DNA of 64,000 nucleotides from Uloborus plumipes. Its lineage: Eukaryota > Arthropoda > Arachnida > Araneae > Uloboridae. The stretch covers positions 248,001 to 312,000 of the forward strand of contig JAXGGA010000084.1 of assembly GCA_038373865.1 (NCBI GenBank), given 5' to 3'. Shown here piece after piece: positions 12,201 to 20,398 of this stretch. The first letter of the stretch is position 1. Every line of letters starts with the position of its first letter. The notes beneath the pieces are model-generated. The model did not search any database. It was not told the DNA's origin and saw nothing but the letters and a program-made list of their open reading frames with translations. The position numbers were made by a program, and so were the translations under genes.

Positions 12201-12281
12201 AAAGGGTAATTGATGCTAAGATGAGTTGAGTTACTTTTGCGGTAATTGTGCAAACATATTATAACTATAAAATCGGCGTCA

Positions 12282-12301
12282 ATATATATATATATATATA
12301 A
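12282..12301. repeat. (TA)n microsatellite
   Basis: Short perfect TA run about 130 bp upstream of the LTR retrotransposon. Confidence 0.85.
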
Positions 12302-12744
12302 AGCTTTCTTTTATCGCTAAACTACCCAAAACCTAAAAAGACGAATGCATTGTTAAGGTCACTGCTAAACGTATCGGAGAAAAACTACGTCACACTGTGA
12401 TGAATCGTATTCATAATCATATTTCATATTGTTACAAATCTTGTAAATAGTTGTTGTTTTTCCTGCCTTGCATCATTTTCATTAGTTTTGGTTTTATCTG
12501 ACGTCATGTTGCAAAAGTATCTGAAGATATCACTTTTATCACTTGTATACCGGCCCTGTAACGTTTTGTAGTTTTTACACTTGCCCTGCATTTAATAAGC
12601 GTGAAGACATTTTTCGCTCGGAGTGTTTTCTTTTTTTTCTTTTTCTTTTTATCGCTAGAACTTTCTCAATGGAATTGTTCAAAATTTATGAATAAACATA
12701 ATACTCCAGATATTTCTAGAACGTAGTAGAAATGTCCTTCAGAG

Positions 12745-12777
12745 TATAAAAAGCTGGCCTTGAACACAAGTCAGTTA
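12745..12777 (+). promoter_or_regulatory. LTR core promoter: TATA box and arthropod initiator
   Basis: TATAAAA at 12,745-12,751 is followed by TCAGTT at 12,771-12,776, placing an initiator about 28 bp downstream. TCAGT is the common arthropod initiator. The inferred start of R is about 12,773. The same pair occurs in the 3' LTR at 18,538-18,544 and about 18,564. Confidence 0.7.
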
Positions 12778-12983
12778 GTTTTTCTCAGATTGGATTATTG
12801 AGAGGCTCGTTTTTATTCGCTTTGGGCGAATGTTGTTTTTGCTTTTGTAATTGCTTAATTACTGTTCACGTTAGATACGTGGTGCTGAGTTACTGTTGAG
12901 AGTACAGTGTACTGTTGGCTGCCTAATTGCTGATGTTTAGCAATTGTTTTCTGCTCTTATTGTAAATAGTGTACATACTTGTA

Positions 12984-12989
12984 AATAAA
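12984..12989 (+). terminator. LTR polyadenylation signal (AATAAA)
   Basis: AATAAA lies about 70 bp before the LTR end. The copy that would act on genomic transcripts is the one in the 3' LTR at 18,777-18,782. The cleavage site is not determined. Confidence 0.5.
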
Positions 12990-13062
12990 TTTATAGTTAC
13001 TTCCTCAAGATTGGAATGCTCATTTGAAGAAAGTTGAAGGTGCTACGGACTCGTTACAATTT

Positions 13063-13080
13063 TGGCGCCCAACGTGGGGC
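13063..13080 (+). other. Primer binding site for tRNA-Lys
   Basis: TGGCGCCCAACGTGGGGC begins 4 nt after the 5' LTR. It is the exact 18-nt complement of the 3' end, including CCA, of the conserved animal tRNA-Lys(CUU), and would prime minus-strand cDNA synthesis. Confidence 0.85.
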
Positions 13081-13155
13081 ATCTTCAAGGACTTTCTTGG
13101 AATTACCTGTGAATTCGGACTTTTCTTCCTAAGGACTTTTTGACTTCGGAATTTT

Positions 13156-14391
13156 ATGGTGATTACTCGAGCAATGGAGGAACAACTGCAAAAACTCCTT
13201 GATGCGATCAACGCTGTTAAAAGTGACATGACTGCGAATCAAGAACAATTAAAAAATGACATGGCTGCGAATCAAGAACAATTAAAAAATGACATGGCTG
13301 CGAATCAAGAACAATTAAAAAATGACATAGCTGCGAATCAAGAACAATTAAAAAATGATCTGGCAACAAATCAAGAACAATTAAAGAGTGATTTAACCGC
13401 GAGCATAACTTCAAGTCAAGAAGAAATTAAGAGCGATCTAACGTCAATGAAAAGTTTGGTGGAAACTAAATTTACCAACATAGAAAATAAAGTGGAGGTT
13501 CTAGAAGAAAAAGTTGACAGCGTTGAGAACCGAATCACCACAGTAGAAAACCATATGGAAAAGAAAATTAAAGAAATTGAATCAAAGTTATCAGCATCCT
13601 CCAACAACTCAAGTGACTGTGTAGCTGCAGCTGGAACTTCTCGTCCATCCATCAAACTGGCCACGTTTGACGGGAAGACCTCGTGGAATATTTACAAGAA
13701 GCAGTTCCTCATCGTTGCAGAAGCAAACTCCTGGGACTCTTCCACGAAAGCCTGTCACCTTGCAGCCTCGCTGAGAGGGGATGCAGCTGATATACTACAG
13801 ACCTTTCCAGAGGACAAGCACCGTGACTTCGAAGCCTTATCATCGGCCTTGGAGCTTCGCTTTGGCGAATCCTGCCAAAAAGAATTCAGCCAACTTCAGC
13901 TCAAATCCCGACTCCAGAGGGCTGGAGAGACTTTGCAAGTTTTTGCAGCAGACGTTGAGAGGCTTTCCCATCTCGCCTTCTCGGACTGTCCTTCGGGTGT
14001 TCGCGATAGCCTGGCCCTGAACTACTTCATAGATGGAGTGCGAAATCCAGAAATTCAGACGGCTCTCCGGATGGCGGACATCAAAGATCTTAAATCCGGT
14101 CTGGTCTACGCAATGAAGTTCGAGGCTGCACAGCAAACATCCCGTAAGGATCGCCACTCAATCAGGGGCGTGGAAGTAAGTGTCCAGGATTCAAACTCAA
14201 CTCGTCTCTCGGAAGTTGAGCGACAAATCAAAGAGATCTTGGGGACCCTGAAGAAGACTCGCAAAGACCAAAGTGGACAACCACTGAAGTGCTGGAAATG
14301 TGGCGGTGAGGGCCACGTACGAAGGAACTGCGAAGCCCGCCAAGAAACAAGAGGGAAGGGTACCTCTTCCTCTCCAGCTCAGGAAAACTAA
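13156..14391 (+). CDS. gag: Gag polyprotein of Ty3/Gypsy element
   Basis: A 411-residue structural protein, expected to assemble the virus-like particle and package element RNA. It starts at the first ATG after the primer site. Residues 23-77 are five 11-residue repeats of the NDMAANQEQLK type, followed by a predicted coiled coil to about residue 150. Residues about 165-345 are the capsid-like retrotransposon Gag region (KLATFDGKTSWNIYKKQF.. LQLKSRLQRAGETLQ). A single CCHC zinc knuckle, CWKCGGEGHVRRNC (C379, C382, H387, C392), forms the nucleocapsid. The stop TAA at 14,389 follows a possible -1 slip site into pol. The long antisense ORFs here are shadows of this gene. Confidence 0.95.
   Translation: MVITRAMEEQLQKLLDAINAVKSDMTANQEQLKNDMAANQEQLKNDMAANQEQLKNDIAANQEQLKNDLATNQEQLKSDLTASITSSQEEIKSDLTSMKSLVETKFTNIENKVEVLEEKVDSVENRITTVENHMEKKIKEIESKLSASSNNSSDCVAAAGTSRPSIKLATFDGKTSWNIYKKQFLIVAEANSWDSSTKACHLAASLRGDAADILQTFPEDKHRDFEALSSALELRFGESCQKEFSQLQLKSRLQRAGETLQVFAADVERLSHLAFSDCPSGVRDSLALNYFIDGVRNPEIQTALRMADIKDLKSGLVYAMKFEAAQQTSRKDRHSIRGVEVSVQDSNSTRLSEVERQIKEILGTLKKTRKDQSGQPLKCWKCGGEGHVRRNCEARQETRGKGTSSSPAQEN
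13222..13386 (+). repeat. Five in-frame 33-bp repeats within gag
   Basis: Five 33-bp units each encode an 11-residue (hendecad) segment ending NQEQLK. Units 2 and 3 look nearly identical in DNA, which suggests recent slippage or gene conversion. Eleven-residue periodicity favours a slightly right-handed or straight coiled coil. Copy number is likely to vary between element copies. Confidence 0.9.
14382..14391 (+). promoter_or_regulatory. Candidate -1 ribosomal frameshift site at gag end
   Basis: Gag ends CAG GAA AAC TAA. The heptamer G-GAA-AAC (14,382-14,388) sits directly before the stop and resembles XXXYYYZ slip sites, with AAC in the A site as in many retroviruses, but its first triplet (GGA) is not homopolymeric. 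The pol frame is -1 to gag and is open from 14,310, giving an 82-nt overlap. Slipping here would read on into pol without a stop. A downstream pseudoknot was not determined. Confidence 0.45.
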
Positions 14392-17300
14392 GCTATGGCA
14401 ATCTCGCGGGGCGGAGGTCGCCAAATTGGAATGAGCCCCATCCTAAAGTTTTCCAGATTTCTTCAAGAAGTGGCGGCTGCAACGGACTCTTCATTTACGC
14501 TTATGTGAATGGGTTTCCCTGCGAAATGATTGTGGACACAGGAGCCAACGTTACCATTATTAAGACTGATGTGGCTCGTCAATTTGGACTCAAGATCTTA
14601 TGGACGCCGCCCTGCGTTACTCTCCAAACTGTGACAGGTGACAAAATCGAGATTGAAGGAAAAGTGAACTTAGAAATAATGTTCGGGAGTGCCACTTACC
14701 ATCACACGGCATTCGTCGCTGACATTACAGATCCCTTCATTCTCGGACTGGACTTTTTGAGAAAATTTGATTTTTCTATCGACTTTAAAAATAATGAGCT
14801 GCACTCGATGAGGGAAGACATAGTGATTTTCAATACCGAAAATAACTTAAAATCTGCTCATCAAATAATAGCCCAAACTGATTCATTGATTCCCTCTAGA
14901 TCAGAAGTACTAATACCAGGCTCCATCAAAGAAAACAACAGCTTTAAATTCGGCTTAATTGAATATCCTAACCAGAATAATAGCCCAAAAGGAGTACTAG
15001 TGGCATCTACACTTGTGGACCTTTCAAAGAATGCAGTTCCTGTGAGAGTCGCCAATGTAAGTGAAAGACCGAGGAATATTAAGAAAGGAGAAGTGTTGGC
15101 AACTTGTACTCCCGTAAACTGCATCATCAGAAGAATTGATTCCTCCTCCGCTGTGTCTTCCGAATCCTTGACTTCGAAATTAATTGGGAGTGCAGCATTA
15201 TCGAAGGATCAAAGATACGCTGCGGAAAAATTGGTGGACGACTTCAAGCAGGTGTTTTCATCTACACCCGAAGATGTTGGTCGCACGAGTTTAGCGCAGC
15301 ATAGGATCGACACTGGAGATCATCCCCCTATCAAGCAGCATCCAAGACGACTACCGTTCGCCAAGAAGGAAGAGGTTGAGATCCTCGTAAAAGAGATGCA
15401 GGAGAATGACGTCATCGAACCCTCATCCAGTCCTTGGGCATCCCCTATCGTCTTGGTCCGAAAGAAAGACGGCTCCACCAGATTTTGTGTTGACTACCGA
15501 CGCCTGAATGACATCACCAAGAAGGACAGTTACCCTCTTCCACGGATCGATGACACGCTGGACACCCTTTCCGGACACCAGTGGTTTTCGACCCTGGATT
15601 TAAAGAGCGGCTACTGGCAGGTGGAGATACACCCCGACGACCGAGAGAAGACGGCGTTTACAACCGGACAAGGCTTGTGGCAGTTTAAAGTGATGCCCTT
15701 CGGCCTCTGCAATGCACCAGCCACTTTCGAGCGTCTTATGGAATCAGTGCTACGAGGACTCTCTTATGAAGCCTGTCTTGTCTACTTGGACGACATCATC
15801 ATCATAGGACGCAGTTTTGAGGAACATTTGACTAATCTTAGGAAGGTGCTGCAAAAGCTTAAGGAAGCCAACCTGAAGTTGAGCCCGTCCAAATGTAATT
15901 TGTTCCGCCGTGAGGTGAACTACCTTGGTCACATTATCTCCTCCGAGGGCGTACGAACAGATCCAGATAAGGTATCCGCAGTCAAGAATTGGAGCCGCCC
16001 CGAAAATGTCCATCAGCTGCGAAGTTTCCTGGGGCTCTGCACGTACTACAGGAAGTTTGTGAAGGGTTTTTCCAACATTGCACGACCTTTGCATAAGCTG
16101 ACGGAAAGCAAACAAAAATTTGAATGGTCCAAAGAATGCGAGGATGCATTTCTACAACTGAAGGAGGCTTTAACATCAACGCCTATCCTCTCTTATCCTC
16201 AGCCTGGAAAATCCTTCATACTTGACACTGATGCGAGCCACGAGAGCGTTGGAGCTGTTTTATCTCAAGAAATAGACGGTAACGAACATGTCATCGCCTA
16301 CTGGAGCAAATGCTTATCCAAGTCGGAGCGAAATTATTGTGTCACGAGAAAGGAATTGCTCGCCATAGTTAAAGCTGTAGAACATTTCCATCATTACCTC
16401 TACGGCCGTAAATTCCTGCTCCGGACTGATCATGCCTCTTTAACTTGGCTTTTGAATTTCAAGAATCCAGAGGGCCAGGTAGCCAGGTGGATACAGCGGC
16501 TCCAGGAATATGACATCGAGATCAAGCACCGAAAAGGTTTGTCACACGGTAATGCTGACGCATTATCAAGAAGACCTTGTTCCGAGAACTGCCATTATTG
16601 CTCCCGAATTGAGAAACAGTACGGGACGACAATCCCTACTGCCTGTCAAGTTACTGCTACTTCATCATCTTCAGATCCTGATCCATGGAGTGATGACCAA
16701 GTAAGAAAAGATCAGCTTGAAGACCCAGACCTAAAGCCTATCATAGAGTTAATGGAAAAGGACAGTCGGCGACCTAGTTGGCAAGACGTTTCTCTCTACA
16801 GTCCTGCAACGAAAAGATACTGGGCTCTATGGAAATCTCTCCAGTTGCGAAATGGCGTCCTGTATCGGAAATGGGAATCTGACGATGGCAAAGCATTTAA
16901 ATGGCAGTTACTCCTTCCCAGATCAAGAATTCCGGACGTTCTAAAGGAATTGCACAGTAGTCCGACTGGAGGACACTTTGGTATCTTGAAAACCCTCCAC
17001 AAGGTTCGAGAGCGCTTCTTCTGGAGCAAGGCGAAGGATGACGTAGAGAAGTGGTGTCATTCTTGTGACGCCTGTGCTGCCCGTAAAGGACCGAAGAGAA
17101 GAAGCCGCGGGAAGCTACATCTTTACAACGTAGGAGCTCCTTTCGAACGAATTGGGATCGACATTCTTGGTCCTCTACCGAAAACTACTGATGGGAACAA
17201 ATACATCCTCGTTTCCATTGACTATTTCACCAAATGGCCCGAAGCATATTCCATTCCGGATCAAGAAGCTACCACTGTAGCAGAGACTCTAGTCCAGCAT

Positions 17301-17990
17301 TGGATCTCGAGATATGGAACACCTTTGCAGATCCACTCCGATCAGGGGAGAAACTTCATCTCTGCTGTGTTTAAGGGCCTATGTAAAATCCTCAAAATTG
17401 AGAAAACTCGAACGACACCACTACACCCACAATCGGACGGCATGGTGGAGAGATTCAACAGGACAATCCTTAATAATCTCTCGCTTATGGTCTCCAAAAA
17501 TCAACAGGATTGGGACAAGAAACTTCCTCTGTTCCTGCTGGCCTACCGCAGTGCTGTCCACGAGACCACCGGATATTCCCCATCACAGATGCTCTTCGGC
17601 CGAGAGCTTCGGCTACCTTGTGATCTCGTCTTCGGTCTCCCTCCAGATGCGCCTTCATCGCCTGAGGAATACGTCCAGGATCTCCAGGCCCGGTTGGAAG
17701 ACGTTCATCACTTCGCACGGGAGCGAATCAACATTGCGACGGAGAAAATGAAGACCCGATACGACACAAGGTCCACTGGCCATGACTTTCAAGAAGGTGA
17801 CAAGGTGTGGCTATGGAATCCCATCCGACGTAAAGGTCTGTCACCCAAATTGCAGTCGCATTGGGATGGACCCTACACAGTCCTCCACCGGCTGAACGAC
17901 GTCGTAGTGAGGATCCAGAAGTCATCACATTCCAAACCTAGGGTTGTCCATTATGATCGGCTAGCCCCATACTATGGCCATAGTTCGTAA
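14388..17990 (+). CDS. pol: Pol polyprotein: protease, RT, RNase H, integrase
   Basis: Expressed, by inference, as Gag-Pol through a -1 shift; the frame is open from 14,310 and has no ATG near its 5' end. Numbering from the valine codon at 14,505: an aspartic protease (VDTGANVTII, catalytic D11); reverse transcriptase with TLDLKSGYWQ (D365) and YLDD (D429, D430); RNase H with D574, E617 and D642; integrase with an HHCC zinc module (H824, H832, C854, C857) and catalytic D886, D946, E982, i.e. DX59DX35E; then a C-terminal GPY/F module (WDGPYTVLHRL). No chromodomain is visible. All catalytic residues are intact over about 1200 residues with no stop or frameshift. The product would cleave Gag-Pol, copy element RNA in particles and insert the cDNA. 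It ends 232 bp before the 3' LTR. Confidence 0.96.
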   Translation, partial: LSYGNLAGRRSPNWNEPHPKVFQISSRSGGCNGLFIYAYVNGFPCEMIVDTGANVTIIKTDVARQFGLKILWTPPCVTLQTVTGDKIEIEGKVNLEIMFGSATYHHTAFVADITDPFILGLDFLRKFDFSIDFKNNELHSMREDIVIFNTENNLKSAHQIIAQTDSLIPSRSEVLIPGSIKENNSFKFGLIEYPNQNNSPKGVLVASTLVDLSKNAVPVRVANVSERPRNIKKGEVLATCTPVNCIIRRIDSSSAVSSESLTSKLIGSAALSKDQRYAAEKLVDDFKQVFSSTPEDVGRTSLAQHRIDTGDHPPIKQHPRRLPFAKKEEVEILVKEMQENDVIEPSSSPWASPIVLVRKKDGSTRFCVDYRRLNDITKKDSYPLPRIDDTLDTLSGHQWFSTLDLKSGYWQVEIHPDDREKTAFTTGQGLWQFKVMPFGLCNAPATFERLMESVLRGLSYEACLVYLDDIIIIGRSFEEHLTNLRKVLQKLKEANLKLSPSKCNLFRREVNYLGHIISSEGVRTDPDKVSAVKNWSRPENVHQLRSFLGLCTYYRKFVKGFSNIARPLHKLTESKQKFEWSKECEDAFLQLKEALTSTPILSYPQPGKSFILDTDASHESVGAVLSQEIDGNEHVIAYWSKCLSKSERNYCVTRKELLAIVKAVEHFHHYLYGRKFLLRTDHASLTWLLNFKNPEGQVARWIQRLQEYDIEIKHRKGLSHGNADALSRRPCSENCHYCSRIEKQYGTTIPTACQVTATSSSSDPDPWSDDQVRKDQLEDPDLKPIIELMEKDSRRPSWQDVSLYSPATKRYWALWKSLQLRNGVLYRKWESDDGKAFKWQLLLPRSRIPDVLKELHSSPTGGHFGILKTLHKVRERFFWSKAKDDVEKWCHSCDACAARKGPKRRSRGKLHLYNVGAPFERIGIDILGPLPKTTDGNKYILVSIDYFTKWPEAYSIPDQEATTVAETLVQHWISRYGTPLQIHSDQGRNFISAVFKGLCKILKIEKTRTTPLHPQSDGMVERFNRTILNNLSLMVSKNQQDWDKKLPLFLLAYRSAVHETTGYSPSQMLFGRELRLPCDLVFGLPPDAPSSPEEYVQDLQARLEDVHHFARERINIATEKMKTRYDTRSTGHDFQEGDKVWLWNPIRRKGLSPKLQSHWDGPYTVLHRLNDVVVRIQKSSHSKPRVVHYDRLAPYYGHSS

Positions 17991-18222
17991 ATTAAATGTA
18001 GAGCTACCATGGTAATTTGTTTGTAAATTTTGTAAATAACTTTTGCCTTTAATTGTTTGTAATATTTCTCTATCAATGTTATTATTTCTTTCATGTTCTC
18101 ATTTTTATTGTTTATCCTGTTTACGATTGGTTATCATGTAATGTGTGCATCTGTAAATTTTCCCTTGCTTCCTTTCTGGGGATTGTACTGCCCGGGACGT
18201 GCAGTCCTTGGGAAGGGGGCAA
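17991..18222 (+). other. Pol-LTR spacer and polypurine tract
   Basis: T-rich non-coding spacer without an envelope ORF. It ends in the purine-rich run GGGAAGGGGGCAA at 18,210-18,222, directly before TGTTACA of the 3' LTR, the expected plus-strand primer. Confidence 0.8.
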
Positions 18223-18851
18223 TGTTACAAATCTTGTAAATAGTTGTTGTTTTTCCTGCCTTGCATCATTTTCATTAGTTTTGGTTTTATCTGACGTCAT
18301 GTTGCAAAAGTATCTGAAGATATCACTTTTATCACTTGTATACCGGCCCTGTAACGTTTTGTAGTTTTTACACTTGCCCTGCATTTAATAAGCGTGAAGA
18401 CATTTTTCGCTCGGAGTGTTTTCTTTTTTTTCTTTTTCTTTTTATCGCTAGAACTTTCTCAATGGAATTGTTCAAAATTTATGAATAAACATAATACTCC
18501 AGATATTTCTAGAACGTAGTAGAAATGTCCTTCAGAGTATAAAAAGCTGGCCTTGAACACAAGTCAGTTAGTTTTTCTCAGATTGGATTATTGAGAGGCT
18601 CGTTTTTATTCGCTTTGGGCGAATGTTGTTTTTGCTTTTGTAATTGCTTAATTACTGTTCACGTTAGATACGTGGTGCTGAGTTACTGTTGAGAGTACAG
18701 TGTACTGTTGGCTGCCTAATTGCTGATGTTTAGCAATTGTTTTCTGCTCTTATTGTAAATAGTGTACATACTTGTAAATAAATTTATAGTTACTTCCTCA
18801 AGATTGGAATGCTCATTTGAAGAAAGTTGAAGGTGCTACGGACTCGTTACA
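18223..18851 (+). repeat. 3' long terminal repeat
   Basis: 629 bp, same length and apparently same sequence as the 5' LTR at an offset of 5793 bp. It carries TATAAAA (18,538) and AATAAA (18,777). The ATAT duplication follows at 18,852-18,855. Confidence 0.96.
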
Positions 18852-18855
18852 ATAT

Positions 18856-19179
18856 TTATATACCTGTTTAGCTATCTGTAATGATGAGTATGAAATTTAG
18901 GCTATATACTTTACAAATGTTGGACTACTTTTCCTCGATTCGTCTACAAGCATTCAATCGTGAATTTTGTTTCGCTGATATTCATACGTTACTATAGTGC
19001 ACCATATTCATTTTTTATGCGACAGGCAGGCGTACAGTCCCAAAGGGATTTTTGACTTCCCTTCCCCCTGAGCTCTTGCCTTTTTGCCATGGTTACATTT
19101 ATTTCTTAGTGAGCATTAAAAATGAAAAAAAAAAAAATGGTTAAATTCTTTTTAATCACCAAGTTGCATATATTACACA
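18856..19179. other. Short intergenic spacer
   Basis: Sequence between the Gypsy element and the TA microsatellite. No gene or repeat recognised. Confidence 0.5.
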
Positions 19180-19196
19180 GATATATATATATATAG

Positions 19197-19230
<34 letters not shown>
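19180..19230. repeat. (TA)n microsatellite, left part
   Basis: TA-rich run with one short interruption (GAAATA). It appears continuous in origin with the TA runs at 20,265-20,398 and 21,617-21,646, which are separated by transposon insertions. Confidence 0.85.
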
Positions 19231-19234
<4 letters not shown>

Positions 19235-19378
19235 TGGCGTATCCAGGAATTGATTTTGGGGGGTGCACATCGAACATCGACACTGTGATGAGAAAGGAAA
19301 AAAATCAAGAAATATGGTGAAACTTTAAAAACGCAGTATTTCGATTTAATTTTTTCTATTGAACGTTGCTCAAAGATT

Positions 19379-19379
<1 letters not shown>

Positions 19380-19420
<41 letters not shown>
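19380..19420. repeat. Poly(T) tract, 41 bp
   Basis: Uninterrupted T run inside the hAT-like element. Confidence 0.9.
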
Positions 19421-19602
19421 CACAAAAATGAATATCATGCAAGAACAATAAGGCGCGGGTACATCGCTCATTTTCCTCTTATATTTCCACAATTACAGAA
19501 TAACAATTAGTTTTGCTTCTTATTGTCGAAAACAGAAAATAATATGACAATATTTCAGTGTCCATAAAGTATTTTTTATTGAAAAAACCTGAAGCATATT
19601 TA

Positions 19603-20152
19603 CACTGCTCAAAACTATTAGGGGAGCAAGCAAAAAAAATGAAGAAAACCGCGCAAGACAGCCACGGATTGGCAAACAATGGATAGTACACGCGTATCTG
19701 ATCGACGTCTAACATTTCCTGTTTCTTGGAATCGATTCCACAGCCTTGCAACATTTCTGATGACTCCAACATCATCTGCGACACTACGTTATGTTTGCCC
19801 GGATTCCAGCCTGCCTATAACATGCCATAGCATTGATTCCGGTAAATCACGTTGTTGAGACATTCTCAAGTAACCTTGTCTCCTAAAAAATGTAAAAAAA
19901 AAACAAACTACTGCGCTATCGAATTTCACAGTTGCGGCAATAAAACGGACGTTTCTGTAACATCCCGATTTCTGCATTGATCTCCTTTTTCTGTTTTTTG
20001 ACGTCATTAACTTTAATTTGCGCATAAAGGTTTCTTCTTCCATTTCCTGGTAGACTTTAAATTATGGGCGATTCATTTCATGTTACTTATTGATGTACAT
20101 CTTTGCTTAATTTTGTTAAAACCATGTGCTCCCTTAATTGTTTTGAGCAGTG
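19603..20152 (-). mobile_element. Internally deleted Tc1-like element, nested
   Basis: The ends CACTGCTCAAAACTATTAGG and, reversed, CACTGCTCAAAACAATTAAG match at 24 of 26 positions and are flanked by TA on both sides. This is a standard Tc1-like layout. At 550 bp it is far shorter than an autonomous 1.2-1.6-kb element. A minus-strand remnant of the transposase N-terminus remains. It would need a transposase from another copy to move. Confidence 0.85.
19670..19863 (-). pseudogene. Tc1-like transposase N-terminal remnant
   Basis: From the ATG at 19,863, the minus strand reads MSQQRDLPESMLWHVIGRL.. up to ESGQT, then a TAA (19,789-19,791). The same frame then resumes with RSVADDVGVIRNVARLWNRF and QETGNVRRR before similarity ends near 19,670. 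This is the first helix-turn-helix of a Tc1-like DNA-binding domain. The break is a single in-frame nonsense codon plus loss of the rest of the gene, including all catalytic residues. It belongs to a different Tc1 lineage from the intact transposase at 20,542. Confidence 0.8.
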
Positions 20153-20264
20153 TACATGAAGGTTGCATGTTTTTTCAAAATTCGCAGCCACCATTTTTTA
20201 TAGTCTTACAAAATCTTGGGGGGTGCATTGGTCCTTTGGCACCCCCCTCCTGGATACGCCACTG

Positions 20265-20398
<134 letters not shown>

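Larger units (their letters stand above)
12430..13058 (+). repeat. 5' long terminal repeat
   Basis: The LTR starts TGTTACAAATC and ends CTCGTTACA, with short inverted ends TGT..ACA. A TATA box and initiator near 12,745-12,777 separate U3 from R, and an AATAAA at 12,984-12,989 lies near the R/U5 boundary. Read base by base, it matches the 3' LTR over its full 629 bp. Confidence 0.96.
12430..18851 (+). mobile_element. Complete Ty3/Gypsy LTR retrotransposon
   Basis: A 6422-bp element bounded by two 629-bp LTRs (12,430-13,058 and 18,223-18,851), each starting TGTTACA and ending TTACA. ATAT flanks both sides (12,426-12,429 and 18,852-18,855) as a 4-bp target-site duplication. Internal order: tRNA primer site, gag, pol (protease, RT, RNase H, integrase), polypurine tract. 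RNase H before integrase, YLDD in RT and a GPY/F module after integrase place it in Ty3/Gypsy. There is no env-like ORF: only about 230 bp separate pol from the 3' LTR. I found no difference between the LTRs and no internal stop in gag or pol, so the insertion appears recent and possibly active. Confidence 0.97.
19232..20264. mobile_element. hAT-like TIR element inserted in the TA microsatellite
   Basis: The ends CAGTGGCGTATCCAGGA (19,232-19,248) and its exact complement (20,248-20,264) are 17-bp perfect TIRs, each followed inside by a G-rich GGGGGGTGCA run. The flanking 8-mers tatataca and tatatata fit an 8-bp hAT duplication, though the TA context makes this weak. CAGNGGCG ends are shared with other elements here (27,165; 45,578; 59,440). 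No hAT transposase. A deleted Tc1-like element (19,603-20,152) is nested inside. Confidence 0.65.

Noticed and set aside
13217..13664. Antisense ORFs under gag with repeated VLDSQPCHFLI-like segments
   Set aside because: The repetition is the reverse reading of the 33-bp gag repeats; the sense frame has the Gag domains.
15750..16179. Antisense ORFs of 65-121 codons under pol
   Set aside because: They are shadows of the codon-rich RT region and lack any motif of their own.
17991..18222. Envelope gene downstream of pol
   Set aside because: Only about 230 bp lie between the pol stop and the 3' LTR, with no signal peptide or glycoprotein-like frame.
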